Source of the DNA: an uncultured Oscillospiraceae bacterium
Lineage (GTDB): Bacteria; Bacillota; Clostridia; Oscillospirales; Oscillospiraceae
Direction of reading: 5' to 3'
DNA: 64,000 bases
NCBI GenBank assembly: GCA_950075865.1
Contig: CATMVA010000004.1
Coordinates: forward strand, 62,001 to 126,000
Shown here: positions 1 to 8,201 of the stretch, one piece after another
Position numbering within the stretch: position 1 is the first letter of the stretch
How the letters are laid out: every line of letters begins with the position of its first letter
Notes under the pieces: generated by a model
What the model saw: only the letters and a program-made list of their open reading frames with translations
What the model was told of the DNA's origin: nothing
The model's database searches: none
Translations under genes and position numbers: made by a program

Positions 1-131
1 GGGGCCTCTACGATCAGCTTCTGCTGCATGAAGCTGACAGTGGCGGTGACGCCGTCGATCTTGTTGATGGCGTCCTCCATCTTTTGGGCGCAGTTGGCGC
101 AGTCGACCTCGATGGCAAATTTCTTTTTCAT
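1..131 (-). CDS. Heavy-metal P-type ATPase, N-terminal fragment (HMA domain)
   Basis: Partial gene: the ATG is at 129-131 and the frame runs off the window edge. The 43 visible residues begin MKKKFAIEVDCANCAQKM and match the start of a heavy-metal-associated (HMA) domain. The metal-binding pair is C-A-N-C, the CxxC of the domain. It lies 16 bases downstream of the ArsR gene in the same direction, with an AGGAGG ribosome site before the ATG. An HMA domain directly after a CzrA/CadC-like repressor usually opens a zinc/cadmium/lead-exporting P1B ATPase (CadA/ZntA). A free-standing metallochaperone of about 70 residues is the alternative; the window is too short to decide. Confidence 0.75.
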   Translation of the reverse strand, partial: MKKKFAIEVDCANCAQKMEDAINKIDGVTATVSFMQQKLIVEA

Positions 132-147
132 CACAATTTTCCTCCTT

Positions 148-519
148 TTATTCTTCAATATGCTCCATGCCTTGGGCCAATATGGTCACCACATGGTCGT
201 CGGCCAGAGAGTAGAAAATGGTCTTACCCTCCCGGCGGTACTTCACCAGCTTGGCTCCCCGCAGGGCCCGGAGTTGGTGGGACACCGCCGACTGGGTCAT
301 GCCCAGGGCCTGGGTGATAGCTCCCACGCACAGCTCAGACTCGTAGAGGGCGTACAGGATCTTGATGCGGCTGGAATCGGCGAAAATGCGAAACAGGTCA
401 GCCAGGTCGTAGAGAATGCCGTCGTCAGGCAACCTGGAACGGACCTTCGCCACCGCCGCGGTGTGGTCGTGGCCCTTCTCCCCCTCCCACAGCTCCAGCT
501 CTTCCTCCATGTGGTCCAT
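148..519 (-). CDS. ArsR/SmtB-family metal-sensing repressor (CzrA/CadC-like)
   Basis: A 123-residue winged-helix repressor that should release its operator when it binds metal. The helix-turn-helix lies around residues 63-86 (GAITQALGMTQSAVSHQL). The C-terminal helix carries D-x-H, then a second His 11 residues later and Glu three further on (DDHVVTILAQGMEHIEE). That spacing equals the alpha-5 zinc site of CzrA/SmtB, with Glu in place of the last His. A GAAAGGAG site precedes the ATG. The HMA-domain gene follows 16 bases downstream, so the pair forms a metal-export operon. A single Cys sits in the ELCVG motif, so a CadC-type thiolate site is less likely than the alpha-5 zinc site. Confidence 0.9.
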   Translation of the reverse strand: MDHMEEELELWEGEKGHDHTAAVAKVRSRLPDDGILYDLADLFRIFADSSRIKILYALYESELCVGAITQALGMTQSAVSHQLRALRGAKLVKYRREGKTIFYSLADDHVVTILAQGMEHIEE

Positions 520-527
520 CTCCTTTC

Positions 528-553
528 AACATATGAATACTTGTTCATATGTT
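528..553. promoter_or_regulatory. ArsR-family operator, 12-2-12 palindrome
   Basis: An inverted repeat of two 12-base arms around a 2-base centre, 11 of 12 positions matching (core AACATATGAA / TTCATATGTT). This is the classic arrangement of SmtB/CzrA/CadC operators. It lies just upstream of the repressor start codon and downstream of the promoter. Confidence 0.85.
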
Positions 554-565
554 TTTCTATTCCCT

Positions 566-593
566 ATTATACTCCTCTGCCTTCAGTTGTCAA
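566..593 (-). promoter_or_regulatory. Sigma-A promoter of the arsR-ATPase operon
   Basis: On the minus strand TTGACA (588-593) and TATAAT (566-571) are separated by 16 bases. Both hexamers are perfect. The start site would fall just before the ArsR operator, so bound repressor would block promoter clearance. Confidence 0.8.
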
Positions 594-675
594 TACCCCC
601 GCCAAAATTTTTTCATGAGATGGCGGAGGGGGGAAATACTATATAGCAAATCCAGTGCAAAAGGAGTGTTTTTCT

Positions 676-1620
676 ATGGTCAATATTCAAAAAGCCGCCG
701 TCATCGGCTGCGGGTTCGTGGGCTCCTCCTCGGCCTTCGCCATGATGCGCTCGGGCATCTTTTCCGAGCTGGTCCTTCTGGACGCCAACCAGGCCAAGGC
801 CGAGGGAGAGGCCATGGACATCGCCCACGGGCTCCCCTTCTCCCGGCCCATGAAGATCTATGCCGGAGGCTATAGCGACCTGCGGGACTGCGCCCTTGTG
901 GTCATCACCGCCGGGGCCAACCAGAAGCCGGGGGAGACCCGGCTGGATCTGGTGAAGAGGAATGTGTCCATTCTGGGCTCCATCATCCCGGAGATCGTGA
1001 AGGTCAACCGGGAAGCCATCCTGCTCATCGTCTCCAACCCGGTGGATATTCTGACCTGGGCGGCCCAGAAGCTTTCCGGCCTGCCCAAAAGCCAGGTGCT
1101 GGGCTCGGGCACCGTGCTGGACACCGCCCGGCTCAAGTACCTGCTGGGAGAGCATCTCAGTGTGGACAGCCGGAGCGTCCACGCCGTCATCATCGGCGAG
1201 CACGGGGACAGCGAGCTGGCGGTGTGGAGCGGAGCCAACGTGTCCGGGGTGGATCTGGACCACTTCTGCGCCCTGTGCGGAGAGGAGGAGCATCGCGCCA
1301 TGATGGAACGCATCTACACCGACGTGCGGGATTCGGCCTATGAGATCATCGAGCGGAAGGGAGCCACCTACTACGGCATTGCCGCCGCCGTGACCCGGAT
1401 CGCCCAGTGCATTGTCCGGGACGAGCACTCGGTACTGCCGGTGTCGGTGAACCTCGGGGGGCTTTACGGCGTGGAGGACCTGTGTATGAGCGTCCCGGCG
1501 GTGGTGGGCCGGCAGGGGGTGGAGAAGGTCCTGGAGATCGAACTGAGCGACGGGGAGTGCGCCGCCTTTCGGAAGTCGGCCGGGACCCTGAAAGAGGTGG
1601 CGGACAGTCTGGGGCTGTAA
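676..1620 (+). CDS. ldh: L-lactate dehydrogenase
   Basis: NAD-dependent enzyme interconverting pyruvate and L-lactate in the cytoplasm at the end of fermentation. The N-terminus carries the Rossmann motif GCGFVGSS. Gln83 in GANQKPGETR is the substrate-specificity position; Gln marks lactate rather than malate dehydrogenase, which has Arg there. The catalytic His is H176 in IGEHGDSE, and the substrate Arg lies in DTARLKY. The ATG at 676 was chosen over one at 655 because AAGGAG lies 10 bases before it. At 314 residues it has normal family length. It stands alone, with a strong hairpin immediately after the stop. Confidence 0.95.
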   Translation: MVNIQKAAVIGCGFVGSSSAFAMMRSGIFSELVLLDANQAKAEGEAMDIAHGLPFSRPMKIYAGGYSDLRDCALVVITAGANQKPGETRLDLVKRNVSILGSIIPEIVKVNREAILLIVSNPVDILTWAAQKLSGLPKSQVLGSGTVLDTARLKYLLGEHLSVDSRSVHAVIIGEHGDSELAVWSGANVSGVDLDHFCALCGEEEHRAMMERIYTDVRDSAYEIIERKGATYYGIAAAVTRIAQCIVRDEHSVLPVSVNLGGLYGVEDLCMSVPAVVGRQGVEKVLEIELSDGECAAFRKSAGTLKEVADSLGL

Positions 1621-1660
1621 AAAACGCGGGGGCCGGTGAAAACACCGGCCCCCGCGTTTT
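1621..1660. terminator. Bidirectional intrinsic terminator
   Basis: Perfect 18-base stem (1621-1638 with 1643-1660) around an AAAA loop, GC-rich in the middle and with A/T runs at both ends. It serves ldh on the plus strand and the convergent lipase-like gene on the minus strand, whose stop codon overlaps it. Confidence 0.95.
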
Positions 1661-2795
1661 ATCCTTTTTTCCTGACTTGCACCGCCGCCGGAGGATCCTC
1701 CCCAGGGCCTTCCAGCAGCTCAGGGAAATTCTTTACCCCCAAGGCTACCAGGGCCATCCCCGTCTGGAACAGGAATTCCTTTGTGTCCGGATCCAACTGG
1801 GACGCGGCCTTCAGAATGGCCGGGATGCTCTCCTGCCACTGGGCACGCAACTGGGCGAGGGTCTCGATATGGGCGGCATCCACCAGAGCGTACAGGGAAT
1901 CCACGAACCGCTCCCGCTCGGCTGTCGTGAGGGAGCTGATCCAGCGGTTCAGGGTCTTATCCAGGTACTGAGCGTCCGGGGTCAGCTCCTCCTGGAGGAG
2001 GAAGTCGTTCCCCTCCACCAGCCAGGAGAAAGGATCGTGCTGCCAAAGGCCCACCCGGTCGCTCTTTACGATCCGGAAATTCTCCTGCTGCTCCAGAAGC
2101 ATCCCCACCAGGGAGGACTGGGGCAGGGTCTTATCCAGCTTGGGCGCGATGGTCTGAAATTCCCCGCTCTGAAGCACGGCCGCCAGAAAGCCCGGCCCAT
2201 CGTGGGAATAGACCCGGACAAGCCGCTCCTGAATCTCCTGGGCGCTGTGGGCCGCGGCATAGACCGCCAGGTTGCCCCCCTTGGAGTGTCCGCCCACCCG
2301 AAGCTCGCCCTTGCAGTGTTTGGCGGCCTGGGCCAGGTACCGCTGGGCCGCCTCCTGGGAGGGGACAGGGTACTGGAAGGCCATATTGAAGTCCTCCTTC
2401 CACCCCACCAGGGTGGAGTCGGTGCCCCGAAAGGCGATATAGCCCCACCGGTCCTCCCACTGGAGGGTCACCGCCGCAAACTGCTTTTCCAGCCCGGCGT
2501 CCATCTGCTGGGTATAGCCCATCACCCGAATATCCCGGAACCTGGGGCTGGCAGCCACGGCGGTAAGGAGCTGCCGGCTGCCGGGAACATCCCAGTGCCG
2601 CTGGAAAAGGCAGCCGAAGTCTTCGGCCCGGAAGAGATCCCCCAGCCTCACACCCCGCCAGTCATAGGCCTCCAGCCGCTCCTCGGGCAGGCGCAGATAG
2701 GCCGCCCAGGAAAGGATCAGGCTGTCCACCCGGTTAAAGGGCAGGCGGTCAAAGTTGGCCAGGGTCTCCTCCGCATATGTGATGATATTGCGCAT
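1659..2795 (-). CDS. Alpha/beta-hydrolase (lipase-like) protein, DUF2974/Mbeg1 family
   Basis: A 378-residue predicted alpha/beta hydrolase. The nucleophile elbow is G-H-S-K-G-G (in VGGHSKGGNLAVYAA), preceded by IAFRGTDSTLVGWKEDF, a pattern typical of lipase-class-3-like folds. These features match the DUF2974 family, whose substrates are unknown. No signal peptide is visible, so the protein is probably cytoplasmic. The ATG at 2795 was chosen because GAGGGGG precedes it; a longer frame to 2918 would cover the neighbouring terminator. The first 30 residues (NIITYAEETLANFDRLPFNRVDS) are characteristic of the family. The gene is monocistronic, between two terminators. Confidence 0.8.
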   Translation of the reverse strand: MRNIITYAEETLANFDRLPFNRVDSLILSWAAYLRLPEERLEAYDWRGVRLGDLFRAEDFGCLFQRHWDVPGSRQLLTAVAASPRFRDIRVMGYTQQMDAGLEKQFAAVTLQWEDRWGYIAFRGTDSTLVGWKEDFNMAFQYPVPSQEAAQRYLAQAAKHCKGELRVGGHSKGGNLAVYAAAHSAQEIQERLVRVYSHDGPGFLAAVLQSGEFQTIAPKLDKTLPQSSLVGMLLEQQENFRIVKSDRVGLWQHDPFSWLVEGNDFLLQEELTPDAQYLDKTLNRWISSLTTAERERFVDSLYALVDAAHIETLAQLRAQWQESIPAILKAASQLDPDTKEFLFQTGMALVALGVKNFPELLEGPGEDPPAAVQVRKKG

Positions 2796-2856
2796 AATGC
2801 TTTCCCCCTCTACCCAGAGTATGCCCGACCCATCCCGGCGGACCGCCCTTCCGCAA

Positions 2857-2884
2857 ACAGGACGGCCCTTTTGGGCCGTCCTGT
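2857..2884 (-). terminator. Intrinsic terminator after the nucleoside phosphorylase gene
   Basis: A 12-base perfect stem (2857-2868 with 2873-2884) and a four-base loop, just beyond the stop codon of the minus-strand phosphorylase gene. The following T-run on the minus strand is short. Confidence 0.75.
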
Positions 2885-2892
2885 CTGATCGG

Positions 2893-3669
2893 TCATTCTT
2901 TTTTCCGGTCTTCCTCAATGAGCAGCTTGAGGGCTTCCACCCCCACCTGTATGGCGGCCGAGAGATCGTGGCTCTCCTCCTGGTCCAGGCCGGCCTCCTC
3001 CCGTTCCTGGTTCCAGATCACATGGAAGCAGGAGCCGCACCGCACCCCCAGGGCGGCGGCGCAGCAGAAGAGGGCGGCCGACTCCATCTCGGAGGCCAGG
3101 ACCCCCAAGCGCTTCCAGGCTTCCCACTTGTAGAGGAGCTCCCCGCTCACCGGCATCCGGCCGGGGGAGTGCTGGCCGTAGAAGGAATCCTTACACTGGA
3201 CCACCCCGGCGTGCCAGGGCTTGCCCAGGTTTTTGGCCGCCCGGATCAAGGCATCCTGCACCGTGTAGTCGCTGACGGCAGGGAACTCCATGGGGGCATA
3301 TTCCCGGCTGGTCCCCTCGTGGCGGACGGCTCCGGTGGCGACAACCACGTCGTCGGCCTTCACCTTCAGGGCGATGCCGCCGCAGGTGCCCACCCGGACA
3401 AAGGTGTCCGCCCCGATGTTGTGGAGCTCTTCCATGGCGATGACCGCGCTGGGCCCGCCGATGCCGGTGGAGCAGACGCTGACCTTCTCCCCCAGCAGGG
3501 TCCCGGTGTAGATGGTGTACTCCCGGTTGGAATGGACAAAATGGGGCTCGTCGAAATATTGGGCAATGACCTCGCACCGGCCAGGGTCGCCGGGCAGGAT
3601 CACATACCGGCCCACATCCCCCTCTTTACATTGAATATGAAACTGTACTTCCCGCTCCTGCTCCTTCAT
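2893..3669 (-). CDS. Uridine phosphorylase-type nucleoside phosphorylase
   Basis: A 258-residue member of the PNP/UDP superfamily, cleaving a nucleoside with phosphate to the free base and ribose-1-phosphate. Visible motifs in order are the phosphate-binding GDPGR near residue 24, RVGTCGG around 85, and the ribose/base segment [10 protein letters not shown] around 190. The E-M-E-S motif and overall order resemble uridine phosphorylase more than purine nucleoside phosphorylase, but substrate cannot be fixed from motifs. The ATG at 3669 has GAGGTGAG before it. The gene has its own promoter, divergent from the pyrophosphatase-like gene, suggesting a salvage role outside an operon. Confidence 0.85.
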   Translation of the reverse strand: MKEQEREVQFHIQCKEGDVGRYVILPGDPGRCEVIAQYFDEPHFVHSNREYTIYTGTLLGEKVSVCSTGIGGPSAVIAMEELHNIGADTFVRVGTCGGIALKVKADDVVVATGAVRHEGTSREYAPMEFPAVSDYTVQDALIRAAKNLGKPWHAGVVQCKDSFYGQHSPGRMPVSGELLYKWEAWKRLGVLASEMESAALFCCAAALGVRCGSCFHVIWNQEREEAGLDQEESHDLSAAIQVGVEALKLLIEEDRKKE

Positions 3670-3687
3670 TTTTCTCACCTCGAAAAT

Positions 3688-3716
3688 ATTATACCATTTT
3701 TCCTTTTCCGCCGCAA
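3688..3716 (-). promoter_or_regulatory. Promoter of the nucleoside phosphorylase gene
   Basis: TTGCGG (3711-3716) and a perfect TATAAT (3688-3693) on the minus strand, spacing 17. Confidence 0.7.
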
Positions 3717-3732
3717 GGGGCGAATATTTCTC

Positions 3733-3761
3733 TTGCATATTTGTCGGATCGTTGCTAATAT
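3733..3761 (+). promoter_or_regulatory. Promoter of the pyrophosphatase-like gene
   Basis: TTGCAT (3733-3738) and TAATAT (3756-3761) on the plus strand with a 17-base spacer, 37 bases before the chosen start codon. Confidence 0.65.
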
Positions 3762-3797
3762 TGTAGTAAACATATGTCCGCAAAGGAGCGTAAAACA

Positions 3798-5906
3798 ATG
3801 CAGAACGCGGAAAACCTTTTCTGGATCGCCTTTGTTGCCGCAGGCGCGGCCATCCTGTTCGCCCTGATCCAAAGCTGGCAGATCCGGAATCTTCCCCGGC
3901 GGCTCCAGGAGGATGACCCTTCCCAGGCCGCCCTCCTCGGCAGCATAAAGACATACTGCCTGCGCCAATACGGTGCCGCGGTCCTGGCCGTGGCCCTGCT
4001 CTTCGGCGGGCTTTGGGGGCTGTCCCGGATCGGTATGACGGACCGGTTCCTCCCCTACGCCTTTCTCTCGGGGAGCCTTCTTCCCATTCTGACCGGCCTT
4101 TTGGGACTATGGGTCTCGGCCATGGCCCAGCTCCGTACCGCCGAGGCGGTGGAGGAGAGCCTGGACAAGGCCCTCAAAACCGCCCTCTCCGCGGGTACTG
4201 TCACCGGCTTTCTGGGCATCGGCCTGGCCCTTTTGGAGCTGACCGCCTGGTTCTTCGTGCTCCGGTATTCCATGGGCTATGAGGCCGCCCGGATCGCCCA
4301 GATCATGCTCTCCTTCGGCCTGGGCGCCGCTTTCCTCTCCCTGTTCTCCCGCATCAGTGTGGGTGTTTTCTCCTCGGGGGCCGATCTGGCCGCCGGCGCC
4401 GCCTCCAAGGGGAGCGTGACCCTCTCTCTGGATCATTTTCACAACCCCGCCGCCATGGCTCGGCTGACCGGAGAGACGGCGGGCGGCAGTTCGGGCCTGA
4501 GCGCCGACCTGTACAGTTCCTTCTCCCTGGCCGTCCTCTGTGCCTTCGCCCTGAGCGGCCCCGCCTTTGCCGGGGAGGGCCTGCTCTGGAGCGGTATGCT
4601 CCTCCCCCTGGCCGTGGCCGCGGCGGGGGTGCTCAGTTCTCTCATCTCGGTCTTCCTCATCCGGGTCCGTGAGGGGGAACCCCTGCTGAACAGCGTCCGT
4701 CTGGCCGGCTTCTGCGCGGCCGGTCTCACCGCCGCTATCGCCGCCCCCCTCACCTTTTTCCTGATGGGCACCTGGGAGCTCTGGTTCTCCGCGGCGGCGG
4801 GCTGTCTGGCCGGCTTCGTCCTCCCCCTCTGGTCCCAGTGGTCGGTCTCGGGCGCCCACAAGCCCATCCAACGCCTGGCCGCTCCTACCGAGACCGACCC
4901 CGCCTCCTCCCTGTTGGCAGGGCTCTCCCTGGGGATGCGCGCCGCCGTCCTCCCCTTTCTTCTGATGGGCGCCGTCCTTCTGTTCGCCTTTCTGTCTGCC
5001 GGCGGATCCCTGGTCCTTCCCCTCTATGAGGCCTCCTACGCCAAGGGAGTCTATGGCGTGGCCCTGTGCGCCGTAGGCTTCCTCTCCACCGCCGCCATGA
5101 CCCTGAGTCTGAGCGCCTGCGGCAGCGTCACCGGTAACGCCCTGGGTCTGATCCTCATGTCTGACCGGGACAACGGTGCCAAGGCCCGGGCCACCCTGCT
5201 CAGCGATCTGGGGGCCTCGACCGTTTCGGTGGGCAAAGCCCTGTCTGGAACCGGCTCCGCTCTGACTGCCATGACCCTTCTCATCTTCTGGGTCATCCTC
5301 CTGCACCGGGAGAACGCCCTGCCCGGGGAGGCCCTGATCTCCCCCCAGCTTATGACCGGGCTGCTGCTGGGGGCCCTTCTGGCCTTCCTGTTCGCCTCGC
5401 TGATCCTCTCGGCGGTCCAGCGGACCGGCCGTACGGCCACCAAGGAGCTCCGCCAGCAGCTGCGGACCACCAAGGGCATCCTGTCCGGCAAAACCCTTCC
5501 CGACCACACCAGATGCACCGCCGCCTGCGCCAATGCCACACTCTGGAATATCCTCCTGCCCCTTCTGCTGGCCCTGGCCGTCCTCCCTCTGACCGGCGTT
5601 CTCCTGGGGCCCGCCGGAGCCGCCGGCCTGCTGATAGGCCTGATCGCCGCCGGCCTTGCCCTCTCGGTCTTCCTCACTGGCGCCGGCAGCATCTGGAACA
5701 ATGTCCGCCGGCTGCTCCGCGCCGACCCCCACGCCGACGAGGAGTCCGACCGCACCAGGGCCGCCGCCCTCAGCGACACGGTGGGCGCCCCCCTCCGGAA
5801 CGCCGCGGGCCCCTCTCTCACCAGTCTCATCAAGTTGTGCGCCGCCCTGGCGGTGGCTCTGTCCACCCTGATGATCCAGTGGAACCTGCCCGCCCTTCTG
5901 GGCTGA
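3798..5906 (+). CDS. Degenerate membrane pyrophosphatase homologue (HppA-like, predicted inactive)
   Basis: A 702-residue, highly hydrophobic protein with about 15-16 membrane segments, the length and pattern of membrane H+/Na+-translocating pyrophosphatase. Homology is clear without gaps over the core: [14 protein letters not shown] and HNPAAMAR near 173-222, [16 protein letters not shown] near 375, and [15 protein letters not shown] near 660. The catalytic residues are mostly gone. In the canonical DNVGDNVGD the three Asp are R222, E226 and G230. In the signature DVGADLVGKVE the first Asp (196) and the Lys survive but the second Asp and Glu are lost. The late DTVGDPFKD reads DTVGAPLRN. The Asp of SDNAGG is Gly446 and the Asn of GNTT is Ala473. 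The ATG at 3798 has AAGGAG 10 bases upstream. The frame is intact, so it is maintained, but pyrophosphate hydrolysis is not expected. Confidence 0.85.
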   Translation: MQNAENLFWIAFVAAGAAILFALIQSWQIRNLPRRLQEDDPSQAALLGSIKTYCLRQYGAAVLAVALLFGGLWGLSRIGMTDRFLPYAFLSGSLLPILTGLLGLWVSAMAQLRTAEAVEESLDKALKTALSAGTVTGFLGIGLALLELTAWFFVLRYSMGYEAARIAQIMLSFGLGAAFLSLFSRISVGVFSSGADLAAGAASKGSVTLSLDHFHNPAAMARLTGETAGGSSGLSADLYSSFSLAVLCAFALSGPAFAGEGLLWSGMLLPLAVAAAGVLSSLISVFLIRVREGEPLLNSVRLAGFCAAGLTAAIAAPLTFFLMGTWELWFSAAAGCLAGFVLPLWSQWSVSGAHKPIQRLAAPTETDPASSLLAGLSLGMRAAVLPFLLMGAVLLFAFLSAGGSLVLPLYEASYAKGVYGVALCAVGFLSTAAMTLSLSACGSVTGNALGLILMSDRDNGAKARATLLSDLGASTVSVGKALSGTGSALTAMTLLIFWVILLHRENALPGEALISPQLMTGLLLGALLAFLFASLILSAVQRTGRTATKELRQQLRTTKGILSGKTLPDHTRCTAACANATLWNILLPLLLALAVLPLTGVLLGPAGAAGLLIGLIAAGLALSVFLTGAGSIWNNVRRLLRADPHADEESDRTRAAALSDTVGAPLRNAAGPSLTSLIKLCAALAVALSTLMIQWNLPALLG

Positions 5907-5916
5907 TTTTTCCATG

Positions 5917-5951
5917 AAAAAAGCCCTCCGTCACTTGACGGCGGGCTTTTT
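5917..5951. terminator. Bidirectional terminator
   Basis: Stem of AAAAAGCCC/GGGCTTTTT plus CCGTC/GACGG with small mismatches. It lies between the convergent pyrophosphatase-like gene and amidase gene and has A/T tracts on both sides. Confidence 0.85.
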
Positions 5952-5955
5952 CATG

Positions 5956-7125
5956 TTACATCTTGTTCAGTAAGTAATCCTCGATCCCCAGGGCGATCCC
6001 CCAGGCCAGCTTCTCCTGGTACACCGGGTCGGCCAGCTTCATCAACTCCTCATGGCAGGTCATGAAGCCCAGCTCCACCAGGGCGGCCGGCATGGAGGTC
6101 TCTTTGACCACCACCAGATTGTCCTGCATCACCCCCCGGTCCCTGGACCCCGCCGAGGAGGTCACGGCGGTCTGGAGACACTGGGCCAAGGTCTTGCCCC
6201 GGCTGCTGCCCGGGCAATAGTAGGTGTAGGTCCCCTGGATACTGGAACTGGCCGTGCTGGCGTTGGAGTGGATGGAGACAAAGATGTCGGTACCCCTCTT
6301 GTTGGCCATGGAGGCCCGGTCATGGATGTCCACGAAGGTGTCGTCGGTCCGGATCATGTACACCTCGCAGCCCATCTCCTTCAGGATCCGCTCGGCCCGC
6401 AGGGCAACCGCCAGGTCGATATCCTTCTCCATGATTTCCTCGTAGACCGCACCGCTGGACCAGCCGCCGTGGCCCGCGTCCAGGGTCACCGAGTACCCCG
6501 TCAGGGTCTTTTGAATCTCAGAGGGCGGGGTGACTTCGGGCGCCGGAGGCGCCGGAGGTGTCTCGGGCGCGGGGGTGTTTTCGGGTTCCGGAGTGTTCTC
6601 GGGCTCGGGCGGCGTGGCGGTAGACGTGGTGTCCACCAGGGCCGTGTAGGTCTCCCCATCCCATCCCACCGAGGCGTGGAGCTGCTGGGATACAAAGAGC
6701 AGGGGGACCATGGTCCGCTCCACCCCGCCGTACTCGGCGATGTCGGCGCTGACCCCGTCGGGCAGAGAGATCAACTCCCCGTTCACTGTGGCCACCGAGG
6801 AGCCCAGGGTGAGGACGATGGTGTCCTCCCCCTGGAAGAGGATGACCTGCCGGTTCTCCTCCACCCACAGCACCTGGGCACCCAGAGCCAGGGCGATAGG
6901 CGCCACCGGCACCATGGTCCGGTCCGACCGGGTGACGGCGGGCACGTCCAGGGCCAGCTCCTCCCCGTCCAGGACCACACTCACCAGGCTGGCCTGGGTC
7001 ACCGGACCGTAGAGGCCAGCCGCCTCGTCATAAAACCGGATCCCTGCCTTGTTTACCGCTCCGGCGGTGGGGATCACGCTGAATATCAGGAGCAGCGCAC
7101 AAAACAGCGCGGCGGTCTTTTTCAT
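5956..7125 (-). CDS. Secreted N-acetylmuramoyl-L-alanine amidase with copper-amine-oxidase-type N-terminal domain
   Basis: A 389-residue exported cell-wall hydrolase. A signal peptide occupies residues 1-23 (ends PTAGAV). A copper-amine-oxidase N-terminal-like beta domain follows (about 30-160), then a Pro/Glu/Thr-rich linker with ENTPEPENTPAPE repeats, then an Amidase_3 domain (about 210-389). The amidase zinc ligands are visible: His in LDAGHGG, Glu in YEEIMEKD and His in SIHSNAS, with the catalytic Glu in VELGFM. It cuts the bond between MurNAc and L-Ala of peptidoglycan. The N-terminal domain and linker probably hold it at the wall. It is monocistronic, with its own promoter at 7161-7189. 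Confidence 0.93.
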   Translation of the reverse strand: MKKTAALFCALLLIFSVIPTAGAVNKAGIRFYDEAAGLYGPVTQASLVSVVLDGEELALDVPAVTRSDRTMVPVAPIALALGAQVLWVEENRQVILFQGEDTIVLTLGSSVATVNGELISLPDGVSADIAEYGGVERTMVPLLFVSQQLHASVGWDGETYTALVDTTSTATPPEPENTPEPENTPAPETPPAPPAPEVTPPSEIQKTLTGYSVTLDAGHGGWSSGAVYEEIMEKDIDLAVALRAERILKEMGCEVYMIRTDDTFVDIHDRASMANKRGTDIFVSIHSNASTASSSIQGTYTYYCPGSSRGKTLAQCLQTAVTSSAGSRDRGVMQDNLVVVKETSMPAALVELGFMTCHEELMKLADPVYQEKLAWGIALGIEDYLLNKM

Positions 7126-7160
7126 GGGAAAAACTCCTTACGGGTACAGATTTCCCCATT

Positions 7161-7189
7161 ATTCTACTCCATTCGACAAAATCCGTCAA
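7161..7189 (-). promoter_or_regulatory. Promoter of the amidase gene
   Basis: TTGACG (7184-7189) and TAGAAT (7161-7166) on the minus strand, spacing 17. Confidence 0.7.
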
Positions 7190-7217
7190 TGCCCCAGCTC
7201 CTGAGAATTTATGGAAA

Positions 7218-7243
7218 AGGCCCTGCCGCAGTCGGCAGGGCCC
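7218..7243 (-). terminator. Intrinsic terminator after the SDR gene
   Basis: GGCCCTGCCG / CGGCAGGGCC stem with a short loop, downstream of the minus-strand SDR stop, followed on that strand by CTTTTCC. Confidence 0.8.
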
Positions 7244-7250
7244 TATTTAT

Positions 7251-8018
7251 TCACATGCTCCGGAGCCTGTCCCACAGGGCCATGACCGCCGCCGTGGGCA
7301 GGACCTTGCTCCCCACCCGGAGGAGGGCTGACGCCGGATTGCAGGCGGCCACCGCGCCGCCACGGCGGCTCACCGTCAGGGACCAGGCCGACACCGCCTC
7401 GGGCCGCATGGCAAAGGGGGTATGGCGCACCGCCTCCGGGTTGGCGGTATCCCTGGCCACCGCCATAAACTCGGTCTTGACCCAAGTGGGGCATACCGCC
7501 GTCACTGTGATCCCCCGGCCTTTGAGCTCCACCCCCAGAGCCCGGGCGTAATGGAGCAGAAAGGCCTTAGTGGCCGCGTACAGGTTCAGCCCCGGCAGTG
7601 GCTGGAACCCGGCGCAGGAGGCGATCTCCAGAATGTGGCTCCCCCGTCTCATCCAGGGGATGCACAGCCGGGTCACCTCCACCGCCGCATGGCAGTTGAG
7701 CTCGATCATGTCCCCGGTCTCCTCCCCCGTCAGGTCCTCAGCCCGGCCAAACTTGCCGAAGCCGGCGGCGCAGACCAAGTATTGCACCAGGGGCCGCTCC
7801 TCCTCCAGCAGGTCCCGCAGGAGGGTCATGCTCTCCTCCCCCGTCAGGTCCAGGGCCAGGATCCGGCAAGGTTTTTCCAGGCTGTCGGCCAACTGGGTCA
7901 GCCGCTCCTCCCGCCGGGCGATGAGCCAAAGCTCTTCCACCTCGCCGCTTTTGTCCAACCGTTTGGCATAGGCCCTCCCCAGCCCTGAGGACGCTCCGGT
8001 CACGATCCCCACCCGCAT
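7251..8018 (-). CDS. Short-chain dehydrogenase/reductase
   Basis: A 255-residue classical SDR oxidoreductase. The cofactor motif GASSGLG is at residues 8-14 and an Arg pair at LIARREERL suggests NADP(H). The NAG-equivalent CAAGFG, the catalytic Ser in IASCAGF and Y-A-A-T-K are all present. The C-terminal 60 residues (RRGGAVAACNPASALLRVG) resemble the DltE/YqjQ-type subgroup often annotated as SDR of unknown substrate. The ATG at 8018 was preferred over one at 8051: AAGGGTGG lies before it, whereas an upstream start would sit almost at the predicted transcription start. It is a single-gene unit. Confidence 0.88.
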   Translation of the reverse strand: MRVGIVTGASSGLGRAYAKRLDKSGEVEELWLIARREERLTQLADSLEKPCRILALDLTGEESMTLLRDLLEEERPLVQYLVCAAGFGKFGRAEDLTGEETGDMIELNCHAAVEVTRLCIPWMRRGSHILEIASCAGFQPLPGLNLYAATKAFLLHYARALGVELKGRGITVTAVCPTWVKTEFMAVARDTANPEAVRHTPFAMRPEAVSAWSLTVSRRGGAVAACNPASALLRVGSKVLPTAAVMALWDRLRSM

Positions 8019-8060
8019 GCGAACCACCCTTTCCGTTTTTGATTTTGACATAGTATATCC

Positions 8061-8089
8061 ATTCTACCATCTTCTCTTCCCCGGTACAA
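8061..8089 (-). promoter_or_regulatory. Promoter of the SDR gene
   Basis: TTGTAC (8084-8089) and TAGAAT (8061-8066), spacing 17, minus strand. Confidence 0.55.
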
Positions 8090-8136
8090 GTAAAATCAAA
8101 GGCAGCCCCCTTTTCCAAGACAATTTCATCCCGGCA

Positions 8137-8165
8137 TTGCTTTTTTGGGCGGAATGCGATACAAT
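8137..8165 (+). promoter_or_regulatory. Promoter of the apbE operon
   Basis: TTGCTT (8137-8142) and TACAAT (8160-8165) with a 17-base spacer, 36 bases ahead of the TTG start of the ApbE gene. Confidence 0.7.
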
Positions 8166-8201
8166 AAGAAAAACCATTTTTTTGACAAAGGTGGCATTCC
8201 C

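Noticed and set aside
4107-5915. 602-codon open frame opposite the pyrophosphatase-like gene
   Set aside because: Gly/Gln/Glu-rich low-complexity product that mirrors GC-rich codons of the real gene; no start signal or homology.
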